From assembly GCF_963576615.1 (NCBI RefSeq), contig NC_088715.1, forward strand, positions 63,136,981 through 63,200,980: 64,000 nt of DNA, in the 5' to 3' direction. Positions 31,001 through 41,626 of this stretch are shown here, in pieces. Each line of letters opens with the position of its first letter. Position 1 is the stretch's first letter. The notes under the pieces are model-generated. The model saw nothing but the letters and a program-made list of their open reading frames with translations, searched no databases and had not been told where the DNA came from. The position numbers and the translations under genes are program-made. Source of the stretch: Watersipora subatra. Its lineage: Eukaryota; Bryozoa; Gymnolaemata; Cheilostomatida; Watersiporidae.

Positions 31001-33986
31001 GCATGATAACAGCAGCGCTAAGCCCACACTTTTTCAAGATGTTCTTGTAGCATACTTACACACATGCTGATGCTTTGCATGAAAGAGTAGCCAACTCTTT
31101 GCTATCCCAAGTATTGCTATTGACCAAAAAACTAACCTGTTGAGGAGATCATTGGAAAGGGATATAAGTATCTTCAACTTGACAACGATGTCTCGTGGAA
31201 GTCTTACTATCAGCAAAGTTTCTTGTGACAGTTTCTCAAAGAGATCTCTAAAATGAGTCAACTTTTATCTATAAATTTGAAAGAGCCAGCGCATGAGCAA
31301 TAGGAAGATTTGAATAAAAACGGGCGATGTAACACATACTAGGCATTCAAAGACCACACGGTGTGAGACCAACACAGCCGTCAGAGACCATGCAATGTGG
31401 ATTTCACACAGTTTTCAAAGACCCCAGAATGTGGGATTGTAATAGCCTTCAAAACGCCAAGATGCCAGAATCGTTAAACTTTTAAATATCAGATGAATCA
31501 AACAGTAAATATTTATTCATCAATAGCACCAATAACCATACATTTAGATACCTTTGAACATGAAGTTCTCAACTTACAAGATAGTATTCAAGAGTTCATG
31601 GTTTCAACTCACTTGTCTACTTTGGTTCTGTATGACTGGCAGAGAGTCCTAAGCCTGCTGTAGAGCCTGTCTATGGTTGTCATTGTTTGCATAACTTGGT
31701 TACAGTATTCGACTGTCAGTGGCATGTTGGTTTTCGTAGGGCAGAGCATCTGGTTGTTAAACATTAGCAGCAGCTTGTTAAGAACCTGTAAATTACAATC
31801 AAGTAAACTTGTTTAAGTCTTTCTAGGTTGTACTTTAAGTCTGATCTGGCTAGGATAAGTGTACCTCAAGTCGTTCATGCGCAATATAAAGCGCTACCAG
31901 CATGTTAGTTACCAAGAAAAGTTTAGTTGGTAATATTGATTTCTGAAGGAAAGTACATCAGTTGATGGAAACAAGTTGATGTAACCAGATTAAAAAGCTA
32001 CCTAACGTCCACAACAATAAAAGAATTATTTTGTATTTTCAAACATTACAAAAATCACTGAGCTTCAAAAAGTTTTATAGCTAATCTTTTGAATTTGTGT
32101 GAGCGATCTCTCGAAGATGGAGTATGACATCTGCTTATCTTACTGCAACCAGAGGCTGTGCGTGTTATTAAGAGTAGTGTAGTACAGACAATGGCTCTGT
32201 GATCTTGACTGCAGACGGGTAAGTCTAGTTGCAAAGGGAACCCGAACGACTGGAGACATACCCAGTTGCAGAGAGCAATTTAAGGTTGAGTGCCCTTCTT
32301 GCCATCACCGGTGGCCGTTATTGGGAATCAAACCCTGACCTGTTGTTCGCAGGTCGAGTCATAACTTCATCATATTTTACTCTGATGAAGACAGGACAAC
32401 CATATTTTTATATGAGGTACATTATTCAGAAACAAAAGTTTGAAAACCTGAAAGTTGTATTTGTCCTTCACTTGTGTGACTAGATCCATGACAGAGTCGA
32501 AGTTCTCCCAGTACTCTGTAGCGAAGTTGATAAGAGCAGCGTCAGCACCAGTAGCTCTCAAGTCGTTAATCATGGCTAGCATGCCTGCCTCACTATTAAG
32601 CTGCAAAATCTTGAGGTTTTTGCTTCCAAGAAACTAGAAATAAAATTTAAAATCAAAAAGCTTGTAACAATAAAAAATACCATGTTTAATATAAAAGAGT
32701 CTAATGTAGCTTTATAGCCCTGATCCTTGATCCTGATCCTTGATCTTACGTTGATAAAAGTTTTAGCTTTACCAAAAAGTTAAAAAGGCCCATATCACCC
32801 GGAGCATTTGCCTGGTCAGGCTACAAATTGACAATCGCTAAAAGTCTAATTTGTCTATATGAAGAGCTCATGTTCACTTATTAGCTGGTCTGGCTGTACC
32901 TTATAATGATTAAAAGATGATACGTGGTATGTACAAGACTTTAGCTATAGCACACGATCTAAGATAAATGGTATGTACATGACTCTAGCTATAGCATACA
33001 ATCTAAGATAAATGGTATGTACATGACTCTAGCTATAGGACACAATCTAAGATAAATGGTATGTACATGGCTCTAGCTATAGCATACAATCTAAGATAAA
33101 TGGTATGTACATGACTCTATCTATAGCACACAATCTAAGATAAATGGTATGTACATGACTCTAACTATAGCACACAATCTAAGATAAATGGTATGTACAT
33201 GACTCTAGCTATAGCACACAATCTAAGATAAATGGTATGTACATGATTCTAACTATAGCACACAATCTAAGATAAATGGTATGTACATTATTCTAGCTAT
33301 AGCACACAATCTATATAACATATGATTCTAAGATTTCTGATAACTATAACATTACTATCACATACAATAATTAATGGTAACATTATAACATTTTCCGTAA
33401 AATACACATTTGTTGGAGAAATGTTGCCTCAACATTCAATCAGAAACAGGACAACAACTTGGATAGACTTTTTACTTGGACCCCGTTCAGGCATCTTTAG
33501 CATTTCCAATGATAGTTTTCTGAGTCTAGTTTATGAAATGAGTTTAAAAAATCTGTTTATTTGTTTCCTTCAATTAACTATTGGCAAATTTGTTAACTTC
33601 TATTAAGTATTTGTTAAATTGTTAACTTATATTAGCTATTTGTTAACTTATATTAGTTATTTATTATATTCTTAACTTCATTAAATAGATTTGATAGATG
33701 GTTTTAATTTGATATTAAAATATTCCTGTAAAGCCATCCTACAGAAATTGTAATTGTCTCCCCTTATGTGAAATTACCTTGGGCATTATTGGTACACACT
33801 CAAACAGATACAAACCTCGAGGCAGGAATTGAATTTGTACTCTGCCTCAAGCCAACCTTCCTCAGAGGCATATGCTGGGTACTTCCTCTCGCAGTCTGCC
33901 ACCTCCGACTGTATGTCGTCTAACTTACCGCGGAGAATGTCTAAACTAACTAAATAATCTTTATCAGCATTTGTGCTGGAATCCAT
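28082..33986 (-). CDS. coiled-coil protein of unknown function, seven exons
   Basis: Exons on the minus strand: 34012-33816, 32633-32448, 31785-31613, 31247-31137, 30649-30496, 29521-29312, 28411-28082. All have GT..AG borders and matching phases. From the ATG at 33986-33984 (A at -3, G at +4) the joined frame is 1335 nt, 444 aa. An upstream acceptor-like AG before 34012 allows a 5' exon, so this start is likely but not certain. The N-terminal half is alpha-helical in character (DYLVSLDILRGKLDDIQSEV). The C-terminal half is classical coiled coil (LDRELDELQAHLSNKENALH, then KLEQISGELKTVNEVLQQKT) and ends in a basic tail (RDKITRKRLKNP). No enzyme motif, signal peptide or membrane segment. I do not recognise the family; a cytoskeletal or ciliary structural role is only a guess. 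Its first exon is repeated 14,039 bp upstream at 47855-48051. Confidence 0.75.
28440..28690. repeat. simple A-rich repeat (AATAAC/GATAAT type)
   Basis: Irregular repeats of AATAACGATAAC, AAGAAAAAT and AATAAGAATG, within the intron between the last two exons of the coiled-coil gene. Similar sequence recurs at 29985-30070. Confidence 0.8.
32205..32385 (-). mobile_element. tRNA-headed SINE, minus strand
   Basis: On the minus strand a B-box-like GGTTTGATTCCC (32326-32337) sits in a tRNA-like stretch. Next to it comes a GGCAAGAAGGGCACTCAACC-type segment with CACCGGTGGCC, which resembles the conserved central domain of Deu/MetaSINE-type SINEs (AAGGGCAC..). The assignment to that group is from memory and uncertain. 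Lies in an intron of the coiled-coil gene. Confidence 0.5.
32925..33312. repeat. 44-bp minisatellite, copy A
   Basis: About nine copies of a 44-bp unit containing GGTATGTACATGACTCTAGC and TATAGCACACAATCTAAGAT, with few changes between copies. In the first intron of the coiled-coil gene. Confidence 0.95.
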
Positions 33987-34210
33987 AATAGGAACTGAGA
34001 GTGGCTCCTTACCTACAGCAACAATAGCGACAATATGTACTATAACTTTAATTTCACTTAATAGAATGTGTAAGATATTCAAATTTGCAAAAATATAGTT
34101 TTCGGGTACCTATGACAACTACTATGTGTACAACTCTAAGTACTGCATGAACCTTTTTAAGTATAATTATTTACTTGTACAGTATACAGATAATTGAAGT
34201 TAAGTTATAA

Positions 34211-34937
34211 CATGATACTCTACCCATGATTACTAGTATGTATATCATCTGAGCTATAATATGATACTCTACCTATGATTACTAGTATGTATATCATCTA
34301 AGCTACATGTATAACATGATACTCTCCCTATGATTACTAGTATGTATATCATCTAAGCTACATGTATAACATGATACTCTACCTATGATTACTAGTATGT
34401 ATATCATCTAAGCTATAATATGATACTCTACCTATGATTACTGGTATGTATATTATCTGAGCTATAGTATGATACTCTACCCATGATTACTAGTATGTAT
34501 ATCATCTGAGCTATAACATGATACTCTACCCATGATTACTAGTATGTATATCATCTGAGCTATAACATGATACTCTACCCTTGATTACTAGTATGTATAT
34601 CATATAAACTATAACATGATACTCTACCCATGATTACTAGTATGTATATCATCTGAGCTATAGCATGATACTCTACCTATGATTACTGGTATGTATATCA
34701 TCTGAGCTGTAACATGATACTCTACCCATGATTACTAGTATGTATATCATCTGAGCTATAACATGATACTCTACCCATGATTACTGGTATGTATATCATC
34801 TGAGCTATAGCATGATACTCTACCTATGATTACTGGTATGTATATCATCTGAGCTATAGCATGATACTCTATTTATGATTACTGGTATGTATATCATCTG
34901 AGCTATAATATGATCTCTACCTATGATTACTGGTATG
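34211..34937. repeat. 49-bp minisatellite, copy A
   Basis: About fifteen copies of a 49-bp unit containing CATGATACTCTACCCATGAT and TACTAGTATGTATATCATCT. Some copies carry an extra ACATGT insertion. It begins about 200 bp upstream of the coiled-coil gene's first known exon. Confidence 0.95.
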
Positions 34938-37731
34938 TTTATTAATGCATGTTAATGCATCATGAACTTGTTTGACTAAGTATATTTTGTAACAAGAATC
35001 CTCCAGTGGAAGGAGTGACTACCAACATTGCTTATAGACAAACAAAGTGCGGTACAGCCATATTCACAAAGAAATTTTTTTCCCTCAGGTCATATACATT
35101 ATGGTTGACTTGTAAAAGGTAGTCATAGACCCTTTGCTGCTGTCATGTACCTGGTTAACATTGCTTTATATGCTGTTCATTCAATCAGTCATGTGAAATA
35201 ACATAAACTGCACAGAAAGTGTCTCATTTCATAGAATAGATCTGATTGAAGGAATCCGACTGTGCACAAGGTATTTAGAGCCATGTAAACAAAATGACAC
35301 TACGTTAGATATTCAAGCTATCTTTGCCTTGTTAGACTACTACAGTATAATCTATACTGTTCTACACACGCTCTTGCATTGCAGCGTCCCGAAGTATGTT
35401 ACAAAATCCAAATCCTTGAGGATCCTAGCAGCTGTATGACAACACTCGCTAGGTGCTCATAAGTACACAGCTTGTAGATGGGTATATACATAATGACATA
35501 CAGTAGCTCCGTGTCAAGAAACAGAGACCAATGTTCTGTTAGACGTTAAAATGTTAACAATGACCATTTGGTAACAGCAGATGATGTCCAGCTAGGCCTT
35601 TACTAAAACCATGGGTTATTCAAGTTGAAAACACAGCTTACATACTCAGAGGAAACTCTACGAAGTTATTAAATGCAACATCAACCAGGCTTCATGGACA
35701 ACATGAACCACTCACAAACTTCCACTTGGGCCAACTGTGCGTTCCGGTATGGCTTATGTGTAGCATACTTTAAATGTTACAGGCACATACGGTATAGCTT
35801 ACTGCTATGCAAATACTAGCCATAAGTTAGGTAAATAAACAATTACCTTGAAAAGCTCGCTAGTAGTAAACCAGCCTACCTCAAGTAATGTGATGTAAGT
35901 CAAAACCTGGTGATGACTTACTGCGAGGGCACAGTTGCTCGACAAGAACTTACTTCCAGGTTTTCAAGCCTTAAACATAGATTCACAATGTACTGCTAGA
36001 GCTCAAATCATTTGTTGCTAGTGAAACGTACAGGCAGCGGAACCTGCATTTAGGATTTGTCAAAACAAGAGTTCCGCATAAGCTTTGAGTATGAGCAGAG
36101 TCAAAACTTAAACTAAGGCTAACATTTGTCACAAAAACTGTTTTATATAGACATAAGGCTAACTACTGAAGGCTACATACCCAATCTGTGTTAATAGATC
36201 CAGGAGTTCACCATGAAATAAGACCAACAGCAGATCGTCTTGTAGTCCATCTAATGGCTTCAATTAAATGTTTATTATTGGCATATCAAGCATCGGACAT
36301 TCCTTATCCATTCAGATTGTAAACACGAAGATAACGTGACTTTGTTCACCGCAGCAATACTCAATGGCAGCTCACAATATGAAATCGTTATGTCAACTTC
36401 TTAATCTCTTGCATACACTTGTAAATCTAGCCTCATAATCCGAGCAATTGGACAGCGGTACGAAACGCTACTGCATTTCTCTCACTAATGTGCTTGTGGC
36501 TATGTTCTACACCTACATACATACTATGGAGAATTCTTCAATAACAGAGCAAACAATGCTAAACAATAGATTAAAGGGAGCTGGTTTCTGTATGAAACAG
36601 TTTCTTTCAGCTGCCTATTTCCAAAACTTTGTTAACAAGTTAATACCACTTAAATTAAGCAGCAACAAAGAAACACATTGTTACCTCTGCAAAGGCACAT
36701 ATTAGCACTTTTTCATATGTCGGTTAAATAGAGCAGCGTATTCTTTTCACCTATGAACTAAGTCAATATGACCGAGAGGCGACCTGTGAGGAGTTGTGCT
36801 ACCGCATTCAGTTTTATAATCGGCTACAGCGCTCTAAAAAAATACAACACCACCTCTTATTTTGAGAGAATTGCTGGTAGCCATGATTTGCTTCTTTGGA
36901 CTTGCCAGAAACTGCATGGCATTAGATGCAGAATACTTTAGTGAAAAATCTATAGAGAAAGCTTTCAATGTCTATGCTATTAATATTGATTAGGAACTCA
37001 AGTTCTGTCTCCATGTCTATGAAGATTTCTAATTTTCAATTTTGTGATAGTTCTGCGATATGATTTGAAGAACTCTTAGAAATATTTTGTGGCCTTGAAA
37101 CATGTCATTTGAGGGTCGCCAGGTCAATTGAATTGCGAACAAATTTTAAAATGCCAGTCTTTGTTTGCTTACCAAATGTTACAATTTTCCTATGGCTACA
37201 AGGTGGTGCCATACCCTAATTATATTCTCTAGTAGTCATATTTTGCTGGTGAGCGCTTCTCTTGTTATGGCAGAGCTTACCTTCTGACATAACTGTTTTG
37301 TAGGTCAAGGTCACAGGATTGTGCTGACCATCTTATAGTTCACCGTTCATTCTACCTACAGAGTATAGACTCAGTGTAGTCTGTAGAGGTACGGTGGCAG
37401 TACAGAGCTGTAATAAGTACTTTTATCCTCGTATAGTCCACCAGCTAATTTTATACCAAGACCGCTTGTATTCGAAAGACACAATAATAGGTATGACATA
37501 ATGAATGACGTAACAGATGACGTAATGAATGACCTAACCGCTAGGTAGTAAACACAAAGACAGCAATCCACACTTGTCCACAATCCACTTGTACACAGAA
37601 ATGAGTAATAGTATTACATGCAGTACACAAGAGTAAATGATATAGGCTTGTAAAATAATACATTCACACATAGGTTACTATATATACATAGACTACAACT
37701 CCCCCTGATCACAAAGATCAATTAAAACCAG
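34938..37731. other. no gene recognised (copy A)
   Basis: AT-rich sequence. Several short open frames (for example 36448-36705, + strand) have no domain or splice support. An identical stretch lies at 48977-51770. Confidence 0.45.
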
Positions 37732-39905
37732 CTACATAAAAATCTGGGGTTTCCTAGCCCTACCTGGTCTAGTGGCATTGTTAGCTGCGGTTGAATAGTT
37801 GTCGTGACTGTCTTTAGTTACAGGTAGAGTTTCAACGTTCACTAAACCCTCAGTTGATTCGTATGTGTTAGTATTAGCTATGTCTAACTCAGTCTGCAGT
37901 AGCTGGCTGTTTATCAACTCTTCCAAAAACCTTGTCTCTTATATGGCGAGTCATGTCATCCACTTTAACTGCTGTGCTGGAGACCAAGGAAGTTACCTTG
38001 CCAGTTTTTCACACTGATATGCACTTGGTGTTACCTGGTTTTACATATACCTGGTCGCCCACCTTGTAAGGGTTTAAACTAATGTCCAGTTTAGCAGATA
38101 TTCTAGTCATTTCCGAGGATTGTAATTAAACAATCTCCTAAGTGGCACAACACCATCGGCATTAGGAGAATTGTTGTACCATATAACATTTCATGGACAG
38201 TGCCAGAGGGCAAGCATGCGCTTGGTAGTACGATGCTCCATCCATCTTTATACTAATTTTGCACAATGACAAAAGGGCATTATCTTCCCCTGAACCATCC
38301 AAAAATCCATTTGAAATGGTATTGACAGGTGACAGTTTTTGAAGGAGCCATTCCATGGTGTGATCTTTGCATTTAGTAAAGGTTAGTTTTTCCTTTGTCA
38401 GATATCTCATCCAATCCATCGTTTTTCAGCCATCATTCAACGATAGTGTTGGCAATATTTTGGAGCATCCAACATCTTACATAATCTTCCGCTCAACATG
38501 TCTAGACTTGTTAATATGGATAACCAGATATCATTGCTCTTGTGTAATCTTTACGACATTCTGATGCATATGGCGTAGCAAGCAATTTCTGAGTTTAATA
38601 TTGAGTACTGTGAAAAAGACCACAAGCAATCAGAATGAGTCCCATAAACCAGTCACATGACGCTGTGATTACAGAACGTTCAAGACGAAGTAATGAAATT
38701 TTATGACGTTTTATGACTAACAGGATTTGTGATCAGACGCTGAAGAGATAACATGGTAGCATAACTCTGTTATATCTGCTGAACAAGGAAAATGAAAGAC
38801 TTCTTTACTAATGAAGTGAAATTATATAGATGAAGACCGTTCGACCTAGACTGTCATATACTGTTCCGTACTGTTTGACCTAGACTATCAATTAATATGT
38901 TATTATTTTATTTTTATTGTAATAGTATAGCCGTAAGTACCTTTTATAATTGTTTTAATCTAGCGATGGCAATTTCTTTACGCATTACTCTCGTATTTAA
39001 CGCATGATATCCTCTCGTATTTAATCTACATTTTATCCACCCAGACTGAAGAGCTCAAGACCGGATATAAGAAAAAAGCGCTTTTTCTTGAGTAACTTTA
39101 GATTTTGATCACGAGCTTACACTGGATTATCAACTACGAATCATATTATTACTGCATCACTACGGTTATACGCATATAATATTATTATTATCGTTACTAC
39201 AATTTTGACTTATAATACAAACATTATCGCTTCTATACAAGACACTGTCTACGCTTGTTGGCTAATTTCTGTGAAGGTTGGGGCAATTTCGCTGAATTTA
39301 AACAAATTCCCTTTACTAACAAGTTTTCATTCTTCCAAGTCATTTTTTTTTCTAGAATGAACGATTTTAGAATCTAATTAATGGTAGCTAACAGAATAAG
39401 CATGGCTCTAGCTGTGCTACAAATATGAAGAAAGGGGAGAGTAATCTGTTAGTCTGAATTTCTGACTTCGGTGTGATTTAGTCAGATGCCTTCGAATGAT
39501 ATCTTCATACATTTCGCCAACTCTCCTCTCTATTTGTTCAAAGTTGAAAAGACAGTCCTGAAAAGCAGCCTGCTAAGGAATTAAATGAAGCACACCAGTA
39601 TAACCACAGTTATGGCAGCATTACCAGAATATTAAGATGGACATCCTCTGCGGTAAAAGGAAGTTGTCAAGACAGACAAGATTCGAGCAATTGCGGTGAC
39701 GATGAACCATTACCCCGAAAAACCAACCTCTCTACAGTACATCTCCATCCAATAAACAGCCAATACCTCAGTATCACAGAAAGTACACCATGAATCAAAC
39801 AGCTTGTGCAACTTGTACAACTGGGTTAAATGGTTCTGGGACAGCATGACTTGCTTATCCAGTTGGTTGAAATCAAGGCATAAACTTCTCTTCGATCTAA
39901 ACAGG
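37732..39905 (-). pseudogene. relic Ty3/gypsy pol, copy A
   Basis: Minus-strand translation shows scattered pol blocks in the right order and spacing. RT-like LCLDFNQLDKQVM near 39880 is followed about 35 residues later by a CTFCD block in the STLD position, then YWMEM, then LPF about 74 residues after LCLD (71 in element 1), and FQDCLFNFEQIERRVGEM near 39560 where FEEHL-type sequence belongs. At 38100-37960 come NPYKVGDQVYVKPGNTK and SSTAVKVDDMTRHIRD, the typical pol C-terminus, then a tail ending RPGRARKPQIFM (stop at 37732). Many stops and frame changes; YxDD is lost. No LTRs recognised. Confidence 0.65.
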
Positions 39906-40329
39906 CACCTTAATGTAAACAGACAAAATTATAAAAATCACCTTTTTTATTGCATACCATACCCTTAAGGGTGCAGAGTGCTTGCAGCAGGTACAAGCGT
40001 GCAGATATCACCCATCTGAGTTTATACATCGAGAGAGCCTTTGTTCCGAAAATTCATGAAAAACAAAGGTCAAGCTCACAGGGGAGACCAGCTGATGAAG
40101 CTTGTAGGAACTATGACTACAATACTTGAAGGATGCGCGACTAAGATACATAAATATTCCTGTGTATGTCACAGAGTCACAAATCGATTATGAATGTTAG
40201 ACTTAGAGGTGTCTACACCTCCGCCATAATGTTGCGCAAATGTTACTCCTAATGAAGTGCTCCACGCTCGGTGAGCAGACGGACGATTCAAGGCAAGGTG
40301 AAGATTATGAGCTAGGAAACATGATATTA

Positions 40330-40392
40330 TCAGCCGAAACTGAGGCTTTCTAACTCTTCTATAATTTCATCCTCCTTCTGCAGTTTCACCAA
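40330..40392 (-). CDS. possible last exon of a coiled-coil gene (duplicate copy A)
   Basis: After the acceptor TATTGTAG the minus strand reads LVKLQKEDEIIEELESLSFG and stops at TGA (40332-40330), 63 nt in phase 0. It is strongly heptad-like. The same exon is at 54369-54431. The copy nearer to the upstream exon at 62727-62792 is the B copy, so this one would be an orphan if the duplication is real. Confidence 0.4.
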   Translation of the reverse strand: MVKLQKEDEIIEELESLSFG

Positions 40393-40445
40393 CTACAATA
40401 GAGTGATGAGTGTTTGAAAACCATAGAGATACATATACATAGACA

Positions 40446-41350
40446 TACCTGCTAGATATACATAACAAGGACTATCTTATATCTGTGACAATGTATATAC
40501 CTACTAGATATACATAATAAGGACTATCTTATATCTGTGACAATGTATATACCTACTAGATATACATAATAAGGGCTATATTATATCTGTGACAATGTAT
40601 ATACCTACTAGATATACATAACAAGGACTATCTTATATATGTGACAATGTATATACCTACTAGATATACATAATAAGGACTATCTTATATCTGTGACAAT
40701 GTATATACCTACTAGATATACATAATAAGGACTATCTTATATCTGTGACAATGTATATGCCTACTAGATATACATAATAAGGGCTATATTATATCTGTGA
40801 CAATGTATATGCCTACTAGATATACATAATAAGGGCTATATTATATCTGTGACAATGTATATACCTGCTAGATATACATAACAAGGGCTATATTATATCT
40901 GTGACAATGTATATACCTACTAGATATACATAATAAGGGCTATATTATATCTGTGACAATGTATATACCTACTAGATATACATAACAAGGACTATCTTAT
41001 ATCTGTGACAATGTATATACCTACTAGATATACATAATAAGGGCTATATTATATCTGTGACAATGTATATACCTACTAGATATACATAACAAGGACTATC
41101 TTATATCTGTGACAATGTATATACCTACTAGATATACATAATAAGGGCTATATTATATCTGTGACAATGTATATACCTACTAGATATACATAATAAGGGC
41201 TATATTATATCTGTGACAATGTATATACCTACTAGATATACATAACAAGGGCTATCTTATATCTGTGACAATGTATATACCTACTAGATATACATAACAA
41301 GGGCTATCTTATATCTGTGACAATGTATATACCTGCTAGATATACATAGT
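40446..41350. repeat. 52-bp minisatellite, copy A
   Basis: About 17 copies of a 52-bp unit containing GACAATGTATATACCTACTA and GATATACATAATAAGGACTA. Unit variants (CAAGGACTATC, TAAGGGCTATA) alternate along the array. Confidence 0.97.
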
Positions 41351-41626
41351 AAAGACTATCTTGTATCTAAGGCGATGTATAGGCTAGCTAAAGATACATA
41401 GGAAAGACTAGGGATGTACGTATGACAATATGTATGCATGCTAGAGCTACATAGCAGAGGTTAAGTTACAGCATCAGATCGAAGGGCACATATCTCATAC
41501 ATCTCCAGTGATCATTCTGAGCCCTCTTCAAAATACTTAAACAGTCTCTATGGGATTTAACGAGTTTTTTGAAATCAAGAAAAAACTTTTGGAAGGTGGG
41601 AAGGGGCCTAATGTAAAACTTTATTA

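Noticed and set aside
33322-33606. 94-codon + strand frame, repeated at 47361-47645
   Set aside because: It starts at the edge of the 44-bp minisatellite, is AT-rich with no domain, and is present twice only because of the 14-kb duplication.
35847-35906. Possible 20-codon minus-strand exon (VLTYITLLEVGWFTTSELFK)
   Set aside because: It has an acceptor and donor in phase 0, but it cannot join the next exon at 34012 in the right phase, and nothing else supports it.
36448-36705. 85-codon + strand frame, repeated at 50487-50744
   Set aside because: No domain, no splice or start context; duplicated only as part of the 14-kb segment.
39417-39905. Three host exons on the minus strand coding for a protein ending DYSPLSSYL
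   Set aside because: Phases can be made to fit, but block order and spacing match a decayed gypsy reverse transcriptase, and the pol C-terminus follows at 38.1-37.7 kb.
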